Positions 35,984 through 43,943 of a DNA stretch of 64,000 nt are shown here, in pieces. Positions within the stretch are counted from its first letter, which is position 1; each line of letters opens with the position of its first letter. The notes beneath the pieces were generated by a model. It was not told where the DNA came from, ran no database searches, and saw nothing but the letters and a program-made list of their open reading frames with translations. This DNA comes from Micromonospora carbonacea (lineage in GTDB: Bacteria > Actinomycetota > Actinomycetes > Mycobacteriales > Micromonosporaceae), in the NCBI RefSeq assembly GCF_014205165.1, contig NZ_JACHMZ010000001.1:4384501-4448500 (forward strand), written 5' to 3'. Made by a program: the position numbers and the translations under genes.

Positions 35984-36469
35984 CTAGCCGACGGCCAGCA
36001 GCCGGCCCGCCAGCCACTGGTTGGCGGCCCTGCCGTACTCGCAGTCGCCGTCGCGGCAGCTTTCCCTGATCTCCACAGTCCGACCCAGGTCGTCAGGGGT
36101 CAGGGCGGAGGGACCCACCCGGCGGACCACGCGCGTTGCTCCGTCACCGTCCCGCAGGATGGCATCGCAGTCCCACCAGTGCCCGAAGCCGTACCCGCTG
36201 AGCGGACCGACCCGCACGCACGCCCCACCCGTGGCCTGCACGGCTCGGTCGCCCGGCCCGCGAACCACCGTCCCGGTGCCCGGATAAAGACTGACCAGGG
36301 TGGACAGCAGCAGAAACGTTCCCACCGCCGCCATCATCAGCAGGATCGAAACGATTACGTTCCGCACGCGATACCCCACAGGACCCAGACCCGCCCACAT
36401 CCGCAGCTCGCGCTCACGGATGTCGGCGTTCCAGAAGCTCGTGTCGAACACCGACCGGATCAAGCGCAC
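35984..36469 (-). CDS. Cys-rich membrane protein paralogue, stopped early by an in-frame amber codon
   Basis: A 161-residue product with one TM helix (about 36-60). Its extracytoplasmic domain (ACVRVGPLSGYGFGHWWDC, RESCRDGDCEYGRAANQW) closely parallels residues 75-150 of the protein at 34381-35343. The frame ends at a TAG just as the second TM helix would begin. Without that stop it would continue as LGWFLMIILGGSAVV and RAVLGAPRHLRLHGRL to a TAG at 35851-35849, matching the paralogue's TM2 and the RSVLGVPRYYAWLNRR linker. It is thus a recent truncation, a sequencing error or a secreted-domain variant. The paralogue's C-terminal beta domain is absent either way. Function is unknown. Confidence 0.65.
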   Translation of the reverse strand: MRLIRSVFDTSFWNADIRERELRMWAGLGPVGYRVRNVIVSILLMMAAVGTFLLLSTLVSLYPGTGTVVRGPGDRAVQATGGACVRVGPLSGYGFGHWWDCDAILRDGDGATRVVRRVGPSALTPDDLGRTVEIRESCRDGDCEYGRAANQWLAGRLLAVG

Positions 36470-36539
36470 AGCACCCCGGACACCCGCCGGTCATGCCGAT
36501 CGCGTCGAACGAACACGCCGCACGTTGACAGTCCGGATG

Positions 36540-36998
36540 TCAGCACTTGAGGAACCTCACGGCATAGCCCTCGTCGGGGTCGCTCTCGTACCCGAAGAGC
36601 CCGACCTCCCCTTCATCCGTCCGGCGAACGATCAGCTCACCAGACGACGGACTGACGGATGATCCAAGCTTGTCGAACTCTAGACGGACCCGGGGCGACG
36701 TCGCAGTTTCGCCGAAGGCCCAACTGCCATTACCTGCTGCGGGTTGCACGCCCCCGTAGTCCCGGTCAAGGAGGTAGCCGTCGATGAACTCGTCATCCTC
36801 GTGCAGGACCGCGAAGAAGTCACGCGACAACCTGACGAGATCGAACTTCCCGCCGGCCTCGACGGTCAGAAGATCGCCACTGCCCGAACACCATTCTCCG
36901 GTCACCTCCTCCGCCAGGACCGGCGGCGACGCCTGGCCGCAGGCACCGACAAGGGCGCCCACGGCCAAACAAACCACCGACATGAGTGAGGCACTCAT
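36540..36998 (-). CDS. Putative lipoprotein
   Basis: A 152-residue protein with a short signal peptide ending in the lipobox VGAC (cleavage before Cys20), so it should be lipid-anchored outside the cytoplasmic membrane. The mature part is a small beta-rich domain starting VTGEWCSGSGDLLTVEAGGKF and ending with DPDEGYAVRFLK. This resembles small actinobacterial lipoproteins often encoded beside secreted toxins or as orphan copies. The ATG at 36998 is chosen because GGAG precedes it and it begins the signal peptide. It follows the putative immunity gene by 28 bases on the same strand. A role as a second immunity or decoy factor is speculation. Confidence 0.72.
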   Translation of the reverse strand: MSASLMSVVCLAVGALVGACGQASPPVLAEEVTGEWCSGSGDLLTVEAGGKFDLVRLSRDFFAVLHEDDEFIDGYLLDRDYGGVQPAAGNGSWAFGETATSPRVRLEFDKLGSSVSPSSGELIVRRTDEGEVGLFGYESDPDEGYAVRFLKC

Positions 36999-37026
36999 CA
37001 CCCGCTCCACCCGCCGCGACGGTGCA

Positions 37027-37263
37027 TCAGCCCTCGATCGCGTAGAAGACAACCATTCTCGGCCACTCGCCGAACTCGTTCACTTCGCCGGCACTGTAGT
37101 TCAAGCCGAGAACTTCGACGCTTCCGTCGGCCCGCAGCGCATCGATCGAGTCAGCGACATGGCGCAACAACCCAGCTACGTCCCCCTGCCCCTCCCCGAA
37201 AGGAAGACCGATCGAATAGTAGTTGCACATCCAGTCCCTACTCGGGACATTAGAATCACTCAA
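37027..37263 (-). CDS. Candidate immunity protein of the RHS toxin
   Basis: A 78-residue acidic protein beginning about 32 bases after the RHS stop, the usual place for the cognate immunity gene of a polymorphic toxin. It reads CNYYSIGLPFGEGQGDVAG, then LRHVADSIDALRADGSVEV, and ends WPRMVVFYAIEG. That is an alpha/beta layout similar to small actinobacterial proteins found next to secreted toxins. The TTG at 37263 has GGGGG seven bases upstream; the ATG at 37230 is the alternative. No immunity family name can be given. Local GC is lower than the window average, as in the RHS tip. Confidence 0.6.
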   Translation of the reverse strand: MSDSNVPSRDWMCNYYSIGLPFGEGQGDVAGLLRHVADSIDALRADGSVEVLGLNYSAGEVNEFGEWPRMVVFYAIEG

Positions 37264-37295
37264 CTTCAACCCCCGAGAACAGGCTTTATCAACAC

Positions 37296-40200
37296 TCAAG
37301 AGACAAGAGCGGGGTTGATCCAGCACACCAGTACGCAGACGACGACCGCGCCGACCGTGACCGCTACCCCACCGGCCGCCGCCGCAGTTCCTGGTTCCGG
37401 CGCCTCAAACTTGACACTCTCCCCGCCTTCCTCTTTCTTCTTACCCCCCGCGCCGTAGTGACTCTGCCTCTTCTGCCCGTTGCGCGAGTCGATCTTCTCA
37501 TTCGTAGTCTGCTTGGCCTTGGCTCTTTTGTACACCTTCTCGTCCACCGGAAGGCCGTCCTTCCGGTCTTTCAGCACCTGCCTCTCCTCCTCCGTTAGCT
37601 GCTCACGGATATTGCGCTTACCACGCCCCCCGGATGCAGCCCAGCAGACATCCGAGTCCCTACACTCTTTCATCTCTTGCACTTCTTGCTGGAGCGTACG
37701 CTCATTGGAAGCCAGCAATTCCTGGGCCTCTTGCCGCTTCCGTCGCTCCTCGTTACTGAGGCACGAATCCGGGAGAGGGCATCCGCGGTGCCCCAGTCCC
37801 CGAAATCCGCCGGCATTGATGCCCTTTCGATGAATTCTAGCGCGAGTGGTGCTCTTACGGCTCCTTTCGCCCCATTCTACGTTTCTGGTACTACCACATC
37901 CGTATTTGCAGCCCGTCGCGGGGCTATATCCGTAACAGTCAAAATGCTTGCAGTCGTCAGGGATCATTCCGGTCGGGTCGCTAAGGGTAACCGGGGTGTT
38001 GTTGGCGTAGGAGTAGCCGTTCCACTGTTGTGGCTGAGCGGCATCCTGGAGGGGGTCGACGGAGGCGAAGCGCCCGATGGCCGGATCGTAGGCACGGGCG
38101 CCGACGATGGTGAACCCGGTCGGGCTGGTCGGCTTGTTGAGGAAGCCACGGTTGTCGGGAACGGCGACCGCCGCGCCCCGGGCCGCCCCGTACGGCGTGT
38201 ACTGCCGCCAGGTGGGGTTCTGCGCGGTGTTGTCGAGGTAGAGGGCCGGGGTGCCCTGGTGGTCGGCAACGGCGAAGGTGTAGGCCGTGCCGCTGCCGGA
38301 GCGGATGCAACTGCCGCCGCCCGGCAGGTCGAGGTAGCGGTTGCCGTCGATGGCGTTGGTGGCCGTGTTGAGGGTGAGCTGCTGCCCCGGCAGGTAGAGG
38401 GTGGTCTTGCCGGGTTCCTTCTGGAGCAACAGGTTGCCGTCGGCGTCGTAGATGAAGGTGTTGGTGCCACTGGTGCCGCCGGTGACGTTGGTCAGCTTGC
38501 CGGCGTCGTCCCAGGCGAGAGTCTGGTTGCCCTGGGCGGCGTTGCGGCCGGTGGTGTTGCCGGCGGCGTCGTAGGTGTAGGAGGTGCTCCCGGTCGCCCC
38601 GCCGCTGGTGGCGGTGGACGTCAGGGTGTGGGGCTTGTTCTGCCCGTTGCCGTCGTAGGTGTAGGTGGTGGTCGTGTCGGTGCCGCCGGTCAGGTTGTGC
38701 TCGACCTGCTGGGTGCGGTTACCGATCGGGTCGATCGTCCAGCTGGTCCAGTAGGCGCTGCCGGCGCCGATGCTGTTGCCGACCATGGTCTTGTCGGCGT
38801 TGGTCGGCGTGGTGGCGCAGGCGTCGGTGGCGGTCCACGCTTCGGTGAGGCGGGCGAGGCCGTCGTAGCCGTAGCACTGGGTCTCCGCAGGGGTGGTGAC
38901 CCCGAGGCGCTTGCTGGTCTTACGGGTGATGTTGCCGACCAGGTCGTACTTGTACTCCTGCTCGTCGACCGTCGCCGGGGTGGCCGTGGAGCGGGTGACG
39001 AGTTGGTTGGTCAGCCGGCTGGTGTGGGTGTCGTAGGTGTTGGTGACGTAGGCGGCGCTGGTGGCGGTGCCGATACTCTGCTGGTTGACCCGGCCCCAGG
39101 CGTCGTAGGTGACGCCGGTGGTGTAGGCGGCGAGGCCCGCGAGGGTGGTGGGCAGGTCCAGCACGCCGGAGTAGCCGTGCAGGACGGTCTCGGCGGGCAG
39201 GCTGCCCTTGGCCGGGTACGTGTCGGACAGCGGCAGGCCCAGCACCGAGGTGTACGAGTGCCCGAAGACGTACGAGCCGGCGAGGGTGCCCTCGGTGGCG
39301 GGAATGGTGACGGTCTGCCCGAGGCTGCTGCCGAAGACGTTGAACGCCTTCTGCTGGGTCGTGAAGGGCTGGCCGTCACGGTAGGCGACGGTGGTGGTGA
39401 GCTTGCCGACGGCGTTGGTGACCCCGACGACGGCGTTGCTGTTGTCGTACACCCAGGCGGCGCGCTGATTCGCCGACGACTGGCTGGCCACGGTGGCAGC
39501 GTACTCGCCGGTCTTGCGGTCGAGGGCGTCGAAGGTGAACGACAGGGTCTTGGTGCGGCCGTCGGTGGACTGGACGAGGTTGCCGTTGGCGTCGTAGACC
39601 ATGCTGCTGTTGCCGGCATCGGGGTCGGACTTCGCCACGACCTGGCCGAGCAGGTTGTAGGTCGAGGTCCACACGTTGTTGTCGGCGTCGGTGAGCGTCG
39701 CCTGGTTGCCGCGGCTGTCGTAGGCGTACGTGCTGGTCGTCGCGGTGCCGCCGGCGACGGTGAAGTCGCCGGTGAAGGTGTCCGCCGGGGTGGTCACCGT
39801 CGGGCGGGCCTGGTATTCGTGCAGCTCCTTCTCCCGGCCCAGCGGGTCGGTGACGGTGGCCTTGACCACGCCACCCGTGGACGGCACGACCGTGGTGCGG
39901 TCTCCGGCGTGGATCGTCGTGGTGGTGGAGACGGTGACGCCGTTCTTCGCCGCCGTGGTGACGATGGCGCGGCCGAGGCCGTCGTAGGTGGTGAAGGTCT
40001 GGTGGGGCACCTGCTTGCCGAGGGTCGCCGCCGACACCGGCGTGGTGACGGCGGGCGTGGTCGCGTCGTCCCACCAGCCGTTGTAGGACGCCCTGGTCCA
40101 GCCCCGGGTGTCGTAGAACGTGTCGGTGATCATCCGGCCGCCCTGCGGGGTGACCGTCTGCGTCTGCCGGCTGCGCAGCAGGGCGTCGTAGAGGGTGATC

Positions 40201-43200
40201 GAGGTCTGGTAGCCGTTGGAGTTGTTGAGCTTCTGGCTGGTCACCGCCGTGACGCCGGTCTTGGACACCGTGTAGGTGAACTTCTGGTTGGCGTTGCTGC
40301 TGGTCGCCCGGTTGTACAACCAGACGGCGGTGGCGCGGCCCAGGGCGTCGTACTGCTGCCGGGTCACCACGTTGTTGGCGTCGGTGCTGGTGAGCATGCC
40401 GCCGCGCTTCGGGTTGATCGTGGCCGACGACGTCTGGAGCAGCGCGTTGGTCGTCGAGGTCCCGGTGACCAGGTTGGCGGCGTTCATGGTGTAGCCGGTG
40501 CTGGTCTTGTTGTTCTTGGCGTCGTACTCGTCGACGACGCGGCCGTACGTGTCGTAGGTGGTCTTCCCGCTGGTCTGCCAGACGTAGGCGCCGGCGGTGT
40601 GGTCCCTGGCGACCTGGGTGAGGGTGACGTCGCCCTTGGTCGGGGCGGCGGCCTGCGGGAACGTGGTGGCGAAGGTCGGGTCGTCGTAGAAGTTCCGCTC
40701 GACCTTGACCACCTGCGCCGGCCGGCTCACCGTCGCCGGGGCGGTCAGCGTGTTGACGCTGCCCGGTTCGGAGACGGGGCTGCCCTGGGTGAACCCGCCG
40801 CACGCCACCGACACCGTCTCGGTCTGGCTGACCAGCCCGGCCAGGTTGGCGCCAGCGTTGACCGGGGCGTACGTGTAGCTGGTGCACTGGTCGTACGCGG
40901 TGTTGACCGGCACCGTGTAGGTGTAGGTGTGCTTCAGCTCGCCGAAGGTGGCGCTGGCGATGTTGGCGTCGTAGCTGTTGTCGCTGGCCGTGTAGCGCCA
41001 GGTCAGCGACGCGCCGCTGGTCACCGCCTGCCGCGCGTACGTCTTGATCGGCGCGACCCACTGTGCGGTCAGGGCCGACAGGCCGGTGCGCGAGCGGGTG
41101 GCGGTGGCCCCGGACACCCAGTAGGAGGTGATGGTGGAGGAGTCGACCCGGCCGCCCTCACCGAGATACTGGGTCGTCTCCAGCTCCCTGCCGGCGAGCT
41201 CGTCGACGTCCTCGTGGACGCCGCCGGCCGAGTCGGTCAGGTTGACCACGGTGGTGGAGTTGTTCTTGCTCATGCCGCGGTGGTAGGCGACCTCGGACTG
41301 GGTGCGGCGGTCGTTGACGCCGTCGCCGCTGAAGGTGCGCACCTTGGCGTACCCGCGGAACTGCCCGTAGGTGCGGTACTTGGCCTTGACGACCTCGTTC
41401 TCGTCGTAGCGCCAGGCCGCCCCGCCGAGGTAGCTGTAGCTGGTCGACAGCGCCGGTGCCCCGCCGGTCGGGTCGGTGGAGGTGACCCGGGTGACCGCGT
41501 ACTTGTGGAACCAGTCCAGCTTCGGGTTCACGAACCCGTCGGGGGTCCAGTAGACCGGGTAGCACGACTTGGTGTTCGTGGCCGGGGCGGTCGTCACCGG
41601 CGCGGTGCACGGCACCGGCAGCTCGTAGCTCGGGGAGATCACCGAGCCGGTCTCGGTGGTGATGGTGGCGATGCGCTGCCGGTAGAAGCTCGGCAGCCCG
41701 CCGGCCGTGTCGACCCGGTTGGGCAGCTTGATCCCGGTGAACGACACCGACGGCAGGGTGATCGCCGCCGTCGAGCCGCCCGCGCCCGTGTCGTGGCCGG
41801 TGCGGACGACCGACGTCAGCCACAGCGTCGGCGACGTGCCGTCGCCGGTGGCCGGCATGGTGTGCGACAGGGCGTACGAGTCGACCGGCTCGTACGCCGA
41901 CGTGGCCGTGTCGTACTGCTGCGCCTCGATGGACGTCAGGCGGACCGTCGAGAAGAACGACGGGCTCCAGTTGTCGCAGTCGGTGCCGGAGTTGCAGATC
42001 AGGTCGAACGGCACGTCCGGCCAGTTCGCCTTGTTCGCCGAGTTCAGCGGCTGGCACGTGCCCGACAGGCAGCGGTCGCCGGTGGTGAACACCACCCGGT
42101 TCGGCACGGTGCCGTAGGCGTTGCCGTCGGTGAAGCCGTAGTCGATGCGCGACAGGTTGCTGTCGCGCACGTACGACACGTCGGTGGCGCCCTTGTTGCG
42201 GCCGTAGAAGTTCGTGGCCTGCTGGTAGTAGTAGGCCATCGCGTTGCCGTGGACGTCCTTGACGTAGTCGAGGTTCCACCGGTAGGCCATCGTGCACACC
42301 GACGAGGAGAACCCGGCCGAGTTGTAGCACGGGTCCCCCGAGTGCGGCGAGTAGACGGGGGTGTGGTCGACCGACTTCGTCTCCGCCTTGCCCGACGTCC
42401 AGCCCGGCAGCCGGTTACGGCCGAACTCGTAGACCGTGCCGTCGCGCAGCGTCACCCGCCAGTAGTCGGTGTTGTAGGTGCCGGTGCCGTTGTTCGAGTC
42501 GACCACGTGGGTGACCACCTCGCCGTTGTCCGACTCCGGCTTCCACTTGCTGTCGCCCGCGTCCCACACCAGCGACGTCGACGACCCGTTGAGCGACAGG
42601 GTCAGGATCGGCCCGTCGTAGCACCGGTCATAGGTCTTGACCGGCGACGCGCTGCCGCCCGGGTCGTCCATGCAGGAGGCGAAGGTCTGCTCCACGTACG
42701 ACCGGGGCGTCGACCATCCGTCGCCCACCCACGACGACTGGGCGTTGGTCGACGCGGTCTGCCCGTCGACGCTGCCCGAGTCGTAGGACAGCGCCACCGT
42801 GGGCACCAGGTCCGACGCCGCCGGCGGCACCGTCACCGGATACGAGTACGTGAACGAGCCGGTGTTCCCGCCGCCGGTCCACGAGCCGGACGGCTTGAGG
42901 TCGGTGGCCGCGTAGGTGCCGCCCGCGCCACCCTCCTCGCCGGCCGCGGCCACCGCCGCCAGCACCACGCGCGCGCCGGACGCGGAGGCGGTCATCGGCA
43001 CCTCGGCCGAGACGGTCCGCGCCGCCGGATCGTTGGTGGACGCCAGCGGCTGCGCCGTGCGGCATTCCGCCGCCTTCGGCGTGGTCAGTGCGCACTCGGG
43101 CAGCCGGACCAGCCGCAACCGCGACCCGTAGTTGCCGCCGTACGCCTCGGCGAAGCCCGCGTAGTCCACGCCGACCCGCGCCGCGCCCGACGACCGGTCC

Positions 43201-43667
43201 GGCGTCACCGACAGCAGCACGCCGTCGACACCGGCGGCTTCGGCGGCCTTGCGGTCGGCGACCGTCACCGCGAGCCGCTTCGGCCCGGCGGGTTGTCCGC
43301 TTTTGACCATCACCGGCTGCGCCCACACCGGGGTGCCCGCCGCCCGCGCCTTCGGCGATCCCGCCGACAGCGCCTGCGGCGCACCCAGCTCGACCTGTGC
43401 CGACGCGGCGTTGGGCCACACCGTCCTCGACGGCCGGTGGGTCGACTTCGCATCGTCGCGCGGCGTCACGAACCGCGTCGGCAACGGCTTGACGCCCTTC
43501 ACCGACGGACCCGGCGACGTCGCGGGTGGCTTCGCCGCACCCTCACCCTTCGGCTTCGCGGCGGCCGGAGCGCCCGACCAGAGCCCCGCCACCAGCGCCG
43601 CCGAGGCGACCACCGCGACCATCCGTCTCGACCCGGTCAACAGACGTGTGCCCCCGTGCTCGACCAT
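37296..43667 (-). CDS. Secreted RHS/YD-repeat protein with variable C-terminal tip
   Basis: A 2,123-residue protein. A signal peptide at about residues 1-38 (basic, then a hydrophobic stretch ending APAAA) is followed by a Pro/Ala-rich linker and a SpvB/TcdB-like N-terminal region (from about 230: GSFTYSYPVTVPPAASDLVP). Many YD repeats follow (for example YDANGNLVQ and YDAAGNTTG). The RHS core ends at about residue 1,890 with ARAYDPAIGRFASVDPL and DPTGMIPDD. After the core come about 180 residues of lysine/glutamate-rich, lower-GC sequence and a hydrophobic C-terminal helix (VAVTVGAVVVCVLVCWI). RHS shells encapsulate C-terminal toxins. This tip matches no toxin I know, and an immunity candidate follows. 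The ATG at 43667 has GGAGTGGAG upstream. Confidence 0.88.
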   Translation of the reverse strand: MVEHGGTRLLTGSRRMVAVVASAALVAGLWSGAPAAAKPKGEGAAKPPATSPGPSVKGVKPLPTRFVTPRDDAKSTHRPSRTVWPNAASAQVELGAPQALSAGSPKARAAGTPVWAQPVMVKSGQPAGPKRLAVTVADRKAAEAAGVDGVLLSVTPDRSSGAARVGVDYAGFAEAYGGNYGSRLRLVRLPECALTTPKAAECRTAQPLASTNDPAARTVSAEVPMTASASGARVVLAAVAAAGEEGGAGGTYAATDLKPSGSWTGGGNTGSFTYSYPVTVPPAASDLVPTVALSYDSGSVDGQTASTNAQSSWVGDGWSTPRSYVEQTFASCMDDPGGSASPVKTYDRCYDGPILTLSLNGSSTSLVWDAGDSKWKPESDNGEVVTHVVDSNNGTGTYNTDYWRVTLRDGTVYEFGRNRLPGWTSGKAETKSVDHTPVYSPHSGDPCYNSAGFSSSVCTMAYRWNLDYVKDVHGNAMAYYYQQATNFYGRNKGATDVSYVRDSNLSRIDYGFTDGNAYGTVPNRVVFTTGDRCLSGTCQPLNSANKANWPDVPFDLICNSGTDCDNWSPSFFSTVRLTSIEAQQYDTATSAYEPVDSYALSHTMPATGDGTSPTLWLTSVVRTGHDTGAGGSTAAITLPSVSFTGIKLPNRVDTAGGLPSFYRQRIATITTETGSVISPSYELPVPCTAPVTTAPATNTKSCYPVYWTPDGFVNPKLDWFHKYAVTRVTSTDPTGGAPALSTSYSYLGGAAWRYDENEVVKAKYRTYGQFRGYAKVRTFSGDGVNDRRTQSEVAYHRGMSKNNSTTVVNLTDSAGGVHEDVDELAGRELETTQYLGEGGRVDSSTITSYWVSGATATRSRTGLSALTAQWVAPIKTYARQAVTSGASLTWRYTASDNSYDANIASATFGELKHTYTYTVPVNTAYDQCTSYTYAPVNAGANLAGLVSQTETVSVACGGFTQGSPVSEPGSVNTLTAPATVSRPAQVVKVERNFYDDPTFATTFPQAAAPTKGDVTLTQVARDHTAGAYVWQTSGKTTYDTYGRVVDEYDAKNNKTSTGYTMNAANLVTGTSTTNALLQTSSATINPKRGGMLTSTDANNVVTRQQYDALGRATAVWLYNRATSSNANQKFTYTVSKTGVTAVTSQKLNNSNGYQTSITLYDALLRSRQTQTVTPQGGRMITDTFYDTRGWTRASYNGWWDDATTPAVTTPVSAATLGKQVPHQTFTTYDGLGRAIVTTAAKNGVTVSTTTTIHAGDRTTVVPSTGGVVKATVTDPLGREKELHEYQARPTVTTPADTFTGDFTVAGGTATTSTYAYDSRGNQATLTDADNNVWTSTYNLLGQVVAKSDPDAGNSSMVYDANGNLVQSTDGRTKTLSFTFDALDRKTGEYAATVASQSSANQRAAWVYDNSNAVVGVTNAVGKLTTTVAYRDGQPFTTQQKAFNVFGSSLGQTVTIPATEGTLAGSYVFGHSYTSVLGLPLSDTYPAKGSLPAETVLHGYSGVLDLPTTLAGLAAYTTGVTYDAWGRVNQQSIGTATSAAYVTNTYDTHTSRLTNQLVTRSTATPATVDEQEYKYDLVGNITRKTSKRLGVTTPAETQCYGYDGLARLTEAWTATDACATTPTNADKTMVGNSIGAGSAYWTSWTIDPIGNRTQQVEHNLTGGTDTTTTYTYDGNGQNKPHTLTSTATSGGATGSTSYTYDAAGNTTGRNAAQGNQTLAWDDAGKLTNVTGGTSGTNTFIYDADGNLLLQKEPGKTTLYLPGQQLTLNTATNAIDGNRYLDLPGGGSCIRSGSGTAYTFAVADHQGTPALYLDNTAQNPTWRQYTPYGAARGAAVAVPDNRGFLNKPTSPTGFTIVGARAYDPAIGRFASVDPLQDAAQPQQWNGYSYANNTPVTLSDPTGMIPDDCKHFDCYGYSPATGCKYGCGSTRNVEWGERSRKSTTRARIHRKGINAGGFRGLGHRGCPLPDSCLSNEERRKRQEAQELLASNERTLQQEVQEMKECRDSDVCWAASGGRGKRNIREQLTEEERQVLKDRKDGLPVDEKVYKRAKAKQTTNEKIDSRNGQKRQSHYGAGGKKKEEGGESVKFEAPEPGTAAAAGGVAVTVGAVVVCVLVCWINPALVS

Positions 43668-43807
43668 GCCCACTCCACTCCGCAGAAGACAGAAAGCCAC
43701 GCAGCGTGCCCGAACGAGCACCCGCGTGGCGCGAACAATGTTTCACGTTCCCCCAGGCAGAAGGTCACGGCGAGGTAACGATAGGGGGTGGCGCGCGGAT
43801 CAAAAGC

Positions 43808-43885
43808 GCCACAGTGAGTCCGAAAGGGACAACCGAATGTGATGTTCGGCGTTCCCCGGGGCCGCTCGGGCTGATTCACTGTGGC
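43808..43885. promoter_or_regulatory. Nested inverted repeats in the divergent RHS / LamG-protein promoter region
   Basis: GCCACAGTGAGTC (43808-43820) pairs with GATTCACTGTGGC (43873-43885) with one mismatch across 52 bases. Inside lies CCGAA-N7-TTCGG (43833-43837 and 43845-43849). The 276-base gap serves two divergent secreted-protein genes, so these could be sites for one shared regulator. The mechanism is inferred. Confidence 0.5.
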
Positions 43886-43943
43886 CGCCCACCGGACGCG
43901 AAACCGCGTCCGCCGGACACGAACACGGGGGAGAAACCACTCC

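Noticed and set aside
38000..42900. Repeated segments in the RHS gene as CRISPR-like or minisatellite repeats
   Set aside because: They are protein-level YD repeats with diverged DNA, not direct repeats with unique spacers.
37677..43778. 2,033-codon plus-strand ORF opposite the RHS gene
   Set aside because: It is Gly/Val/Arg-rich with no family motifs, whereas the minus strand encodes clear YD repeats and a signal peptide.
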